Assembly: GCA_964586025.1 (NCBI GenBank)
Contig: CAZPGF010000042.1
Span: 1-22,260 of the forward strand
Length of the DNA: 22,260 nt
Direction: 5' to 3'
Source: JACKGW01 sp964586025
GTDB lineage: Bacteria > Planctomycetota > PLA2 > JAEUHO01
Positions within the stretch are counted from its first letter, which is position 1; each line of letters begins with the position of its first letter. Below, piece by piece: positions 6,698 through 14,318 of the stretch. Below the pieces are notes generated by a model, which was not told the DNA's origin, searched no databases, and saw only the letters and a list, made by a program, of their open reading frames with translations. The position numbers were made by a program, and so were the translations under genes.

Positions 6698-9136
6698 TCA
6701 CCCTCCGCCCGAACCGCTCGATCGCGCCGCAGCGTCGTTCGACTCCCGGAAGATCACGGCATGGCGAGCCGGCCCCGCCGCGTCGCCGACGCGCAGCGGC
6801 AGCGAGAGCTCGATCGCCGCCGGCGCGAGGCAGGTGCCGCGGTCGTCGCAGGCCTGGACGCGGACCCGCAACGGAAGGCGACGCGGTCCGGGCCAGGCGT
6901 CCGCGGCGATGCGCATGAGCGCGGAGAACCGCCTCGCGCCTCCGTCCGGCGACGGCAGCTCGCGCACGTCGTGAAGGGCGAGTCCCGCAATCGGCGACGC
7001 GAACGCGATGTGCGTCGTGGTCGGATCGGTGTCGGCACCGAGCGGACCGATCTGCCATCCGGCGTCGAGAACGAGGTCCAGCCGGACGCGCACCGCGTCG
7101 CCGCGTCGTGCCTCCTCGCGTTCGAGCCAGGCGCGCGCGCGCACCGAGTCGATCCGCCCTTCGGCGTCGGCGGCGCCGCCTTGCGACGCCTCGTCACGAT
7201 CGAGCGCCGACGCGAGCGCGAGCGCCCGGTAGAGCGCGACCAGTCCCGGTGCCATGCCGGCGTGCCCGAGCAGCGGCCGATAGGCGGCGAGGGTGCGACG
7301 CGCGGGTTCCGAGAGCGCGCGATCGCGTTCACGTTCGGCAAGTCGCAGTAGCGTCGTTGCGGCGGTGCCGTTGTCCGACGGGATCGGGCTGTCCCACGCC
7401 TCCTTCGATCGGACGAGCAACGACTCGTGGACGCCGTGGGCGGACGACCAGAAGCCGCCGCGCTCCCGGTCCTCGAACCCGGCGACGAGACGGGCCGCGA
7501 GGTCCCGCGCCGCGACGCGCCAGGCGCGCTCCCCGGTGGCGTCCTCCAGATCGAGCAGGCCCTCGATCAGGTGGACGTGGTCCTCGGCGAAGCCGGGGAT
7601 CTCGGGGCCGCTGCCCCGCGGGAAGCGCAGCAGCGTGCCGTCCTCCCGGCGCGACGCGGCAAGGAGGTACGTCGCGAGGTCGCTCCCGCGACGAACGAGG
7701 TCGGCGTCGCCGAGCGCGAGGCCCGCCCGCGCGAACGCCGACACCAGCAGACCGTTCCACGCGGTGATCACCTTGTCGTCGAGCGAGGGCTGCGGTCGCT
7801 TCGCGCGCAACGGCACGAGAACGTCCATCGCGGCGTCCCAGCGTCGGCGCACCTCCGCCTCGTCGAGGCCTCGACGCGCCGCGACGGCCGCGAGCGGCTG
7901 CGCGTGGTGGAGCACGTTGCGACCCGTCGCGCGCTGGGTGGCCTCGTCGAGGACGTTGCCCTCGACGGTGATCGCCGCGAGGTCGAACACCACGGTCGCG
8001 AGGTCGGGATCGAGCGCGTCGCGCAACTCCTCCGCGGTCCACGTGATCGTGGTCCCCTCCTCGCCGTCGGTGTCGGCGTCGAGGCTGGACGCGTAGCCTC
8101 CGGCGGGACGACGCAGCACGTCCTCCATCCACGCGAACGCGCGCCGCGCGGCACGTTCGTACCGGGGCTCGTCGAAGCGCTTCGCCGCGGTCGCGAACGC
8201 GCGGGCGAGCAGCGCGTTGTCGTACAGCATCTTCTCGAAGTGCGGCAGCACCCACGCGCGATCGGTCGCGTAGCGGTGGAAGCCGCCGGCGACGTGGTCG
8301 TGGATGCCGCCCCGCTCGATCGCGTCGAGCGTGCGCCGCGCATGGTCGAGCGCATCGGCCGGAGCGCGCGGATCGTCGAGCGTCCACAGGAGTTCGGTGT
8401 GCGGCGGGAACTTCGGATGGAAGCCGCCGCGCGGATCGCCGTAGCCCGCGTGGAGCGGATCGAACCGCGCGGCGATCGCCTCGCGCGCGAGGCGCAGCAG
8501 ACTCGCATCGTCCGCGTCGGTGGGCGCGGGATCGGGACCCGCGCTCATCGCGCGAAGTCGTTCGGTCACGTGCTCGGCCTGGCGCTCGAGCGGGGCGCGG
8601 TCGTCGCGGCGGAAGCGCTCGATCTCGCGCGCGAGTTCGCGAAGGTTCGCCGCGGGCAGGTAGGTCGCGCCGAGGAACGGGCGGCCGTCGGGGAGCAGCA
8701 GCACCGTCGTCGGCCAACCCCCGCGCCCGAACAGTTGCGCGGTCTGCATCGTGAGCGCGTCCACGTCGGGGCGCTCCTCGCGATCGACCTTCACGCAGAC
8801 GAAGGTCGCGTTGAGCACGGCGGCGGTCGCCGGATCCTCGAACGACTCGCGCTCCATCACGTGGCACCAGTGGCAGGCCGCGTAACCGACGGACACGAAG
8901 ATCGGCCGGTCGAGTTCGCGAGCGCGCGCGAACGCCTCCGCTCCCCACGGGTACCAGTCCACCGGGTTGGTGCGGTGCTGCCGGAGGTAGGGACTGCGCT
9001 CCTTCGCGAGGCGGTTCTCGGTCAACGGCGGCGCTCCCTTCGACTCCGGCGTCTCGTCGTCGCCGCAGAGCCCCCGCGACGACGCGACGAACGACGCCGC
9101 GAGCGCGAGGACGGCGAGGGTGGGGACGCGAAGCAC
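6698..9136 (-). CDS. Secreted DUF255 (YyaL/SPATA20-type) thioredoxin-fold protein with DsbD-alpha-like C-terminal domain
   Basis: An 812-aa exported protein with a signal peptide (about 1-24). Residues about 38-200 form the DUF255 thioredoxin-like domain. It shows the diagnostic RLAKERSPYLRQH and NPVDWYPWG motifs, the CHWC pair Cys88/Cys91 and VKVDREERPDVD. The middle (about 220-640) is an alpha/alpha-barrel resembling N-acylglucosamine-epimerase-type folds, as usual in YyaL proteins. The last about 150 residues add a domain like the N-terminal periplasmic part of DsbD, with the telltale VQACDDRGTCLAP and its two Cys. Most YyaL/SPATA20 proteins are about 600-700 aa without this tail, so this looks like a fusion delivering a redox function outside the cytoplasm. 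The exact reaction is unknown. GTG 9134-9136 is chosen because the signal peptide begins there. Confidence 0.88.
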   Translation of the reverse strand: MLRVPTLAVLALAASFVASSRGLCGDDETPESKGAPPLTENRLAKERSPYLRQHRTNPVDWYPWGAEAFARARELDRPIFVSVGYAACHWCHVMERESFEDPATAAVLNATFVCVKVDREERPDVDALTMQTAQLFGRGGWPTTVLLLPDGRPFLGATYLPAANLRELAREIERFRRDDRAPLERQAEHVTERLRAMSAGPDPAPTDADDASLLRLAREAIAARFDPLHAGYGDPRGGFHPKFPPHTELLWTLDDPRAPADALDHARRTLDAIERGGIHDHVAGGFHRYATDRAWVLPHFEKMLYDNALLARAFATAAKRFDEPRYERAARRAFAWMEDVLRRPAGGYASSLDADTDGEEGTTITWTAEELRDALDPDLATVVFDLAAITVEGNVLDEATQRATGRNVLHHAQPLAAVAARRGLDEAEVRRRWDAAMDVLVPLRAKRPQPSLDDKVITAWNGLLVSAFARAGLALGDADLVRRGSDLATYLLAASRREDGTLLRFPRGSGPEIPGFAEDHVHLIEGLLDLEDATGERAWRVAARDLAARLVAGFEDRERGGFWSSAHGVHESLLVRSKEAWDSPIPSDNGTAATTLLRLAERERDRALSEPARRTLAAYRPLLGHAGMAPGLVALYRALALASALDRDEASQGGAADAEGRIDSVRARAWLEREEARRGDAVRVRLDLVLDAGWQIGPLGADTDPTTTHIAFASPIAGLALHDVRELPSPDGGARRFSALMRIAADAWPGPRRLPLRVRVQACDDRGTCLAPAAIELSLPLRVGDAAGPARHAVIFRESNDAAARSSGSGGG

Positions 9137-9164
9137 GCGCCCACGCTACGGCGGACGCCGTGCG

Positions 9165-10508
9165 TCAGTCGTCGAACTGCGGTACCGGAGGCAGTTCCGA
9201 GGGCGGCTTCGGTACCGGGGGGCTCGGCGCGGGGGGCTTCTGTGCCGGCGGACTCGGCGTCGGCGGACTCGGCGTCGGCTCGACCGGGGACGGTTGCGGG
9301 CGAGGTCCTGGCGAAGGCGGCCCGACATCGCGGGGCGGCGCGGGCGGCGTCACCGGAAGGGGCGGCGACGGCGCGCGGGCCGAGTCGCCGAAGACCGAGG
9401 GCGGAGGCCGCGTTTGGACCGCGCGCGGATCGACGAACATCTCCCCCGAGGGCGGGATCAGTTCGTCGGTCGTCAGCGGTGGAGCGGGCGTCGGCGTCGG
9501 CGCGCGCACGACGGGTTCGACCGCCGGCGAGGGGGGGACTGGGGCAGGCGAGGGCGGCGTGCTGGCCGCGGGCACCGCCTCGTCGCGACGGAAACCCCAG
9601 ATCCGGTCGAGGTCGCTGCTTCCAGCCGTCCGCGCGGCGACGTCGTTCTGCCCGGGCGGCAACTCGCACACGTCGTTGCGCCGCCACTCCCACCGCGCGG
9701 GGGAGACGACGACCTCGCGCGACCTCGTCTCGTATTGCGGCGGATCCTGCTCCTCGCGCCAGGCACCGGGCTGGACCTCGAGGATGATCTTGCGGGTCTC
9801 GTAGCGCGCGGGGATCACCTCCTCGCGCCAGGTCACGGGCTGGACCTGCACCCGCTCGGTGCGTTCCTCGAACACCGCGGGCACTTCGGCCAGCGTCCAG
9901 CATCCGCCGATCGACTCGGAGGGCTTGATGTCGGCGCCCTGACACTCCACCTGCTTCCATTCGTGGCGGCGCGGCTGCACTTCGACGCGCCGTACCTGCT
10001 CGGCGTATTGCGCCGGGACCTCGACGCGGATCCGGCGCTCCGGCTCGACCACGACGGACTCTTCGACCTCGCGGCGGACGGGCGGAACCCAGACGCGGCG
10101 CGTACGCGCGGGCTGGATCATCACCGTCTCGCTCTTGGTCTCGACGACGGGCGGGACGTGCACGTAACACCAGATTTCGCCCGGAGCGGCATCAGGCGGG
10201 CGCCCCCCGCCGGCCGCACCGGCGTCGCCGGTCGGGACGACGGTCGCCGCCGCGCCGGAGGCGAACGATTCGCTCGTGGAACTCGACGAGGTCGAGGTGG
10301 CGACGTGGGTGGCCGCATCGGCGATCGGCGGAGCCTCCGCATAGGCGGGAGGCGGAGGCGTGGATGTCGCCGAATCGCTTCCGCCGAGGAACGGGAGGCC
10401 CGACGGCAGCGGTACGCCCCGGCAGCCGCTCGATCCGAGCGCCGCCCCGAGCAGCGCGATCCCCGCCACGCGCACCGCGCGTCGGGATCGATCGGCGATC
10501 TCGGCCAT
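9165..10508 (-). CDS. Putative lipoprotein with tandem VP.Y/EW..C repeats and Pro-rich C-terminal tail
   Basis: A 447-aa envelope protein. ATG 10506-10508 has a GAGGG ribosome binding site. A hydrophobic leader ends in GSSGC with Cys29, an imperfect lipobox. Residues about 110-300 hold two tandem modules of the type PPVxxT..E.V.V.PA, ..V.VPAQY, ..EVQP, then an EW pair and a Cys: HEWKQVECQ closes the first and WEWRRNDVCE the second. Similar modules occur in secreted or OmpA-linked proteins of Gram-negative bacteria, with no established function. The last about 120 residues are a low-complexity Pro/Ser/Thr tail (PTPSPPTPSPP), likely an extended spacer across the periplasm. It precedes the DUF255 gene by 28 nt and so probably heads the operon. 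Confidence 0.72.
   Translation of the reverse strand: MAEIADRSRRAVRVAGIALLGAALGSSGCRGVPLPSGLPFLGGSDSATSTPPPPAYAEAPPIADAATHVATSTSSSSTSESFASGAAATVVPTGDAGAAGGGRPPDAAPGEIWCYVHVPPVVETKSETVMIQPARTRRVWVPPVRREVEESVVVEPERRIRVEVPAQYAEQVRRVEVQPRRHEWKQVECQGADIKPSESIGGCWTLAEVPAVFEERTERVQVQPVTWREEVIPARYETRKIILEVQPGAWREEQDPPQYETRSREVVVSPARWEWRRNDVCELPPGQNDVAARTAGSSDLDRIWGFRRDEAVPAASTPPSPAPVPPSPAVEPVVRAPTPTPAPPLTTDELIPPSGEMFVDPRAVQTRPPPSVFGDSARAPSPPLPVTPPAPPRDVGPPSPGPRPQPSPVEPTPSPPTPSPPAQKPPAPSPPVPKPPSELPPVPQFDD
9247..9276. repeat. Perfect 15-bp tandem repeat (two units) in the Pro-rich tail
   Basis: The unit GGCGGACTCGGCGTC occurs twice head to tail (9247-9261 and 9262-9276). On the minus strand it encodes the PTPSP units of the lipoprotein tail. 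Such in-frame repeats can change copy number by slippage without breaking the frame. Confidence 0.85.
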
Positions 10509-10608
10509 GGTCGTACCCTCCCAATGCAATGGATCGGCGCCCCCGGCGCGGAACCGCAACCGGACCGGCCAGGGTACGCGCAACGCGCGCCGCGCGCGCA
10601 AGGGAGAG

Positions 10609-10697
10609 TGGTGCCGGGAGCGGGACTCGAACCCGCAGGAGCCGTTAAGCCCACCAGATCCTTAGTCTGGCGCGTCTGCCAATTCCGCCACCCCGGC
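10609..10697 (-). tRNA. tRNA-Leu, anticodon AAG
   Basis: A class II tRNA on the minus strand. The 7-bp acceptor stem (GCCGGGG from 10697; TCCCGGC at 10619-10613) has a G-U pair next to the T arm. The anticodon stem is CCAGA/TCTGG around loop CTAAGGA, so the anticodon is AAG. A long variable arm (GGGC...GCTC) and the T arm GCGGG-TTCGAGT-CCCGC are standard for leucine. Discriminator A is at 10612 and CCA is encoded (10611-10609). Bacteria normally read CUU/CUC with GAG; an A34 tRNA would need deamination to inosine by TadA to read more than CUU. Confidence 0.95.
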
Positions 10698-10723
10698 CGG
10701 GGATCACGTGCGGACAGCGGGGC

Positions 10724-10751
10724 AATCTAGCGCTCGACCCGGACCTGTCAA
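10724..10751 (-). promoter_or_regulatory. Sigma70-type promoter of tRNA-Leu
   Basis: On the minus strand a consensus -35 TTGACA (10751-10746) is followed after 16 bp by TAGATT (10729-10724). Transcription would start about 20-25 nt before the tRNA 5' end at 10697. This is the best promoter in the window. Confidence 0.7.
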
Positions 10752-10760
10752 TCCGGGTCG
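10735..10760. promoter_or_regulatory. 9-bp perfect inverted repeat enclosing the tRNA -35 box
   Basis: CGACCCGGA (10735-10743) and TCCGGGTCG (10752-10760) are perfect inverted repeats around an 8-base loop that contains most of the TTGACA box. It could be an operator over the promoter or a terminator hairpin for the gene ending at 10809. It lacks a following T-run on the minus strand, so I cannot choose between the two. Confidence 0.5.
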
Positions 10761-10808
10761 CGTCCCCCCCCCGGGTGCGTTCCTCGCGGCGCCCCGCGAC
10801 GCGCTCCG

Positions 10809-12968
10809 TCAGGGCTTGCGGCGCGCCCAGGCGATGTCCGCCTCCGCGTCGCGCAACGAGACCACGGCCTGGAGTTCGAGGTGGCTCTGGGTGTCCAGCG
10901 CCGTCGGCTGCGCGGCGACGACCAGTCCGACGCTGCGGAAGCGCCGCATCGTCTCGAGTTCCCGACGGTACTCCTCGACGAAGTCCGGGTACTGCGCGTA
11001 GAAGCGTTCCTTGGCGCGGGTCACGGCGTCGTTCACCGCGCGCGCGGCGTCGCGACTCAAGGGCTTCGGATACTTCGCTTCTTCCGTCCGACGCACGGCG
11101 ATGGCGATCTCGCGGTCGTCGTGCCGCGACCGCACGACCTCGTTGCGCTGATCCCAGAGGTAGCCCCACGGCCGCCCCCTCGGGTCGCCCGACGGCGGCA
11201 CGCGCGTGAGCTTCTCGATGTCGACGAAGAGCGCCGCCTGACCGCGCTCGGGTAGGGCGCGCATGGTGACGCGGAACGCGTCGTCCTGCGCGAGCGATGT
11301 CCCCGCTTCGCCGGTGACCGCATCCAGGATCTGCTTCAGGTAGACCTCGCTGCTGGACAGCACGAGATGACCCGAGACGACCACGTACGCGGGTTCGAGG
11401 TGCCGTTCGTTCAGCGTGCCCGGCACGTGCAGCCGCGTGTACGTCATCCCACGGTGCTCGCGACGCTCCAGGTTGGTGTCGATCCCGACGAGCGGGACCT
11501 TCTCGGCCAGGAAGGAGTCGACCTCGTCTGGGCTCGCGCCTTCGCGCAGCTTGACCAGGATGGCGAACGCGGGAAGCGCCGCGGGCTGATCGTCGGAGAA
11601 GTAGTCCTCCTGCGCGTAGCCGTCGTATGCCCGGAGACGACCGATCGCGATCGTCGCCGTGTCGTCCATCCTCGAGGCGACCTCGCGGAAGAGGTCCTCG
11701 ACCGTCGTGAACGTCGTGCGGCCCTCGCGCCGCATCTGCTGCAGGTTGGTCTGCCAGATGCGGCGCTCCTCGGCCGACATCGCTTCCTCGTACACCGCGG
11801 TCAGGAGATAGCGAGGGTCGCAGCGCACGAACGCGGCGAGGAAGGTGTCGGCGGCGGGCACCATGCTCGCGATGCCCTCGGTCACCGGCCGGGGTGGAAG
11901 GCGATACATCGCGTCGGCGATGTCGCCGGCCTCCTGGGGGACGTACGACATGCGACCGCCGAACGTCAGGAGGTCGGAGACGGCGAGACTCACGCCGCCG
12001 TTCAACTTCTCGAGCGAGTTCGGGCGCAGGAAGCGGTTGAGGACCCCGAGCCGATCCTGCCGTCGCTCGATCCAGCGGATCAGGTAGCGCGCCAGCGGTT
12101 GCAGATTGGCCACCGCGACGACCCCGTTCGGGTCGAGGCGGGCGTCGAAGCCCGGACGCCCCGCGAACGAGTCGCTCGCCTTGCCTTCGCGCGTGAGGTC
12201 GGCGACGCGTGAGATCATGCGCCGGCTGTTGCTGACGGCGACGACGTCCCGGATGCGCCGGAGGTACCATTCGTTCTCCGGGGGCATCGTGAAGTTGCGG
12301 CCGCAGGCCGCGCGTTCTCGCTCCGGGGAGACACGCACGTTGCGCAACGTGACCTTCAAGACCCCGTCGCCCTCGTCGGAGAGGTCGGCCAGGTCCGGCG
12401 ACCCGGCGACGACGCGCTCCCGCACGAAGTCGTGCGAGAGCGCGGCGAGCGCCATCCGCGGCCGCCACGACACCCGCTTCAGGACGAGGATCTCCTGCCA
12501 TGCCGGTGGTCCCTGACGCGGATCGCGGTCCTGGCACCACATCCCGGCGATGGCCAACTCGCCCCGGAGGATGTCCTTCTCGACGCCGAACGTCGCCCAC
12601 TCGGCGCTCAGCGGGATCTGGCTGTTGATGGCCTCCTCCAGGGCGGAGACCGCGCGTTTCAGTCCGGGCAGACTGCTCGAGGCGAGTTCGCGCGAACGGA
12701 ACGCGCCTTCCTCGTCGCGCCACTCGCGCAGCGCGGGATGCAGGGCCGACTGCTCGAGGTTGCGCTCGATCCACCCGGTCTGTTGGAGGTCGTCCCAATT
12801 CGCGCGCATGAGGAACTCGGCGTCGTACGGAACGAGCGTCATCAGGTCGTCGACGTCGCCCTCGAGCGGCCAGTACGCGATCCAGGTGAACGCGCCGACG
12901 CCGATCGCGACGAGCAGGAGGGCGGCGATCGTGAGGCGCTTGAGCCACTTCTTCAGACGCGGGGGCAC
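10809..12968 (-). CDS. Membrane-anchored 719-aa protein of unknown function (DUF3352-like start)
   Basis: The product begins with a basic segment (PPRLKKWLKRL) and one transmembrane helix (about 13-32), with the rest predicted outside the cytoplasm. Just after the helix comes LMTLVPYDAEFLMRANWDD, resembling the opening of DUF3352-type proteins (PxDAxFxxxxN), but I cannot confirm the family over the remainder. The body is a mixture of helices and strands with few cysteines. The last about 100 residues contain charged helices (ERFYAQYPDFVEEYRRELE). GTG at 12966-12968 is selected because it precedes the anchor and has GGAG about 8 nt upstream; longer in-frame readings overlap the divergent aminotransferase. 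It is divergent from that gene across 111 bp and ends 111 bp before the tRNA. Confidence 0.75.
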   Translation of the reverse strand: MPPRLKKWLKRLTIAALLLVAIGVGAFTWIAYWPLEGDVDDLMTLVPYDAEFLMRANWDDLQQTGWIERNLEQSALHPALREWRDEEGAFRSRELASSSLPGLKRAVSALEEAINSQIPLSAEWATFGVEKDILRGELAIAGMWCQDRDPRQGPPAWQEILVLKRVSWRPRMALAALSHDFVRERVVAGSPDLADLSDEGDGVLKVTLRNVRVSPERERAACGRNFTMPPENEWYLRRIRDVVAVSNSRRMISRVADLTREGKASDSFAGRPGFDARLDPNGVVAVANLQPLARYLIRWIERRQDRLGVLNRFLRPNSLEKLNGGVSLAVSDLLTFGGRMSYVPQEAGDIADAMYRLPPRPVTEGIASMVPAADTFLAAFVRCDPRYLLTAVYEEAMSAEERRIWQTNLQQMRREGRTTFTTVEDLFREVASRMDDTATIAIGRLRAYDGYAQEDYFSDDQPAALPAFAILVKLREGASPDEVDSFLAEKVPLVGIDTNLERREHRGMTYTRLHVPGTLNERHLEPAYVVVSGHLVLSSSEVYLKQILDAVTGEAGTSLAQDDAFRVTMRALPERGQAALFVDIEKLTRVPPSGDPRGRPWGYLWDQRNEVVRSRHDDREIAIAVRRTEEAKYPKPLSRDAARAVNDAVTRAKERFYAQYPDFVEEYRRELETMRRFRSVGLVVAAQPTALDTQSHLELQAVVSLRDAEADIAWARRKP

Positions 12969-13067
12969 GGTGGACTCCGGGAGGCGGTCGGGAGAGTATC
13001 GCGAACGGAGGCGGGCGCGTCGGTTGCGGTGGACGGTCGCGGGCTTCCGGTTCGACTTGGCTGCGCG

Positions 13068-13082
13068 TACCGTGCGCCGGTG
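13068..13082 (+). promoter_or_regulatory. Possible leaderless start of the aminotransferase (TANNNT box 6 nt before GTG)
   Basis: TACCGT (13068-13073) ends 6 nt before GTG 13080-13082, and no Shine-Dalgarno sequence is visible. The arrangement would place the transcription start at or next to the start codon. The -35 region is poor. The SagB-type gene at 529 shows the same CGCGTA-type box and spacing. Confidence 0.35.
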
Positions 13083-14279
13083 CACGCCTTCTCCCCGTAC
13101 GCGGGCAGCCTGCCCGAATCTGAAACACTTGCGATCGCGGCGGCGGCGCGCAAGTTGCGCGCGGCCGGCGTCGACATCGCGCCGTTCGCCGCGGGCGAGC
13201 CTGACTTCGACACGCCCGACCACGTGAAGGAGGCCGCGATCGAGGCGATCCGGGCGAACCGCACCCGGTACGGTCCCGCCGCGGGCCTTCCGGCCCTGCG
13301 CGAGGCCGTCGCCGAGCACCTTCGCAAGACCGGCCTCGACGACGTGGTGCCCGCATCGACGATCATCGGGCCCGGCGCGAAGGGGGTGTTGCAACTCGCG
13401 ATCCTGACGATTATCACGCCCGGCGACGAAGTGATCGTGCCCGCCCCCGCCTGGCTGTCCTACCGCCAGATGGTGCAGACGGCCGGTGGGCGGACGGTGT
13501 TCGTCGAGACGCGCCCGGAGGACGGGTACGTGATCGATCCGGATCGCGTTCGCGCCGCGGTCACGCGGCGCACCCGAGCGCTGATCGTGAACTCGCCCGG
13601 CAATCCGACCGGCGCGGTCCAGCCGGTCGAGGCCCTGCGGGCGTTGGGCGACATCGCCGTCGAGCACAATCTGGCCGTCATCAGCGACGAGATCTACGAG
13701 AAGCTCGTCTACCCTCCGGCCGAGTTCGTCGGGTTCACGCGCGCGGCACCGATCGCGGCGGACCGCACGTTGATCGTGAACGGCGTTTCAAAGGCCTACG
13801 CGATGACCGGTTGGCGGATCGGGTATGCGGGCGGGCCGCCGGTCTGGATCGATCGCATGATCCGCCTGCAGAGCCACGCGTTGAGCGGCCCGCCCGAGAT
13901 CAATCAGGTCGCCGCGCTCGCCGCCCTGACGGGACCGCAGGACGTGATCGAGGCGATGCGCCTCGCCTTCCATCGCCGCCGCGACACGATGATCGAGGCG
14001 CTCGCGTCGATTCCCGAGCTGCCGCTTCGCACGCCGGACGGGGCGTTCTACGTGCTGCCGGACATCTCCGCCTACCTCGGCCGCCGCTGCAAGGGGTACG
14101 CGATCGGCGACGCGCCGGCCCTCGCCGGATTCCTACTCCGCCATGCGCACGCCGCCGTCGTACCGGGCGATGCGTTCGAGGCGCCGTACGCCATCCGCCT
14201 GAGTTACGCCTGCGGCGAGGACGACATTCGCTGCGGCGTTGCTCGGATCGGCGAGTTTCTCGAACGACTCACGCCGTAG
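13080..14279 (+). CDS. Class I/II pyridoxal-phosphate aminotransferase, aspartate aminotransferase-like
   Basis: A 399-aa cytoplasmic fold-type I PLP enzyme, full length for the Thermus-type (subgroup Ib) aspartate aminotransferases. These move an amino group between aspartate or other amino acids and 2-oxoglutarate. The active site is complete: Asn175 in NSPGNPTG, Asp203 and Tyr206 in SDEIYEKLVY, the Schiff-base Lys238 in GVSKAYAMTGWRIGY with Arg246, and the carboxylate-binding Arg373 in IRLSYA. The AAGEPDFDTP motif near 37-46 is typical of the subgroup. GTG 13080 is chosen because homology starts within ten residues. The gene converges on the cassette 1 beta-sandwich gene with 16 bp between stops, and its 3' end is partly duplicated at 18824-19018. 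Confidence 0.92.
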   Translation: MHAFSPYAGSLPESETLAIAAAARKLRAAGVDIAPFAAGEPDFDTPDHVKEAAIEAIRANRTRYGPAAGLPALREAVAEHLRKTGLDDVVPASTIIGPGAKGVLQLAILTIITPGDEVIVPAPAWLSYRQMVQTAGGRTVFVETRPEDGYVIDPDRVRAAVTRRTRALIVNSPGNPTGAVQPVEALRALGDIAVEHNLAVISDEIYEKLVYPPAEFVGFTRAAPIAADRTLIVNGVSKAYAMTGWRIGYAGGPPVWIDRMIRLQSHALSGPPEINQVAALAALTGPQDVIEAMRLAFHRRRDTMIEALASIPELPLRTPDGAFYVLPDISAYLGRRCKGYAIGDAPALAGFLLRHAHAAVVPGDAFEAPYAIRLSYACGEDDIRCGVARIGEFLERLTP

Positions 14280-14318
14280 GGGCGCCCCGCGTCGCTCACG
14301 TCCCCGCCGTCACGTCGA
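14092..14318. repeat. Direct repeat, complete copy (aminotransferase 3' end plus convergent gene 3' end)
   Basis: This 227-bp stretch reappears in direct orientation at 18824-19057. The left 79 bp match with one mismatch (C14115 versus T18847) and the right 55 bp match perfectly. The middle 93 bp of the second copy is hidden by an assembly gap. The repeat covers the last about 60 codons of the aminotransferase and the final codons of the leftward beta-sandwich gene. Confidence 0.9.

Noticed and set aside
7427..9787. 786-codon plus-strand frame opposite the DUF255 and lipoprotein genes
   Set aside because: It spans two genes with recognised features on the other strand and shows no motifs.
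12432..13079. N-terminal extension of the aminotransferase frame
   Set aside because: The upstream 216 codons are antisense to the divergent gene; the enzyme's homology begins at GTG 13080.
10645..13356. 903-codon minus-strand frame across tRNA-Leu and the membrane-anchored gene
   Set aside because: It reads through the tRNA and the aminotransferase promoter region and is Arg/Pro-rich. The alternative frame has a transmembrane anchor and normal composition.
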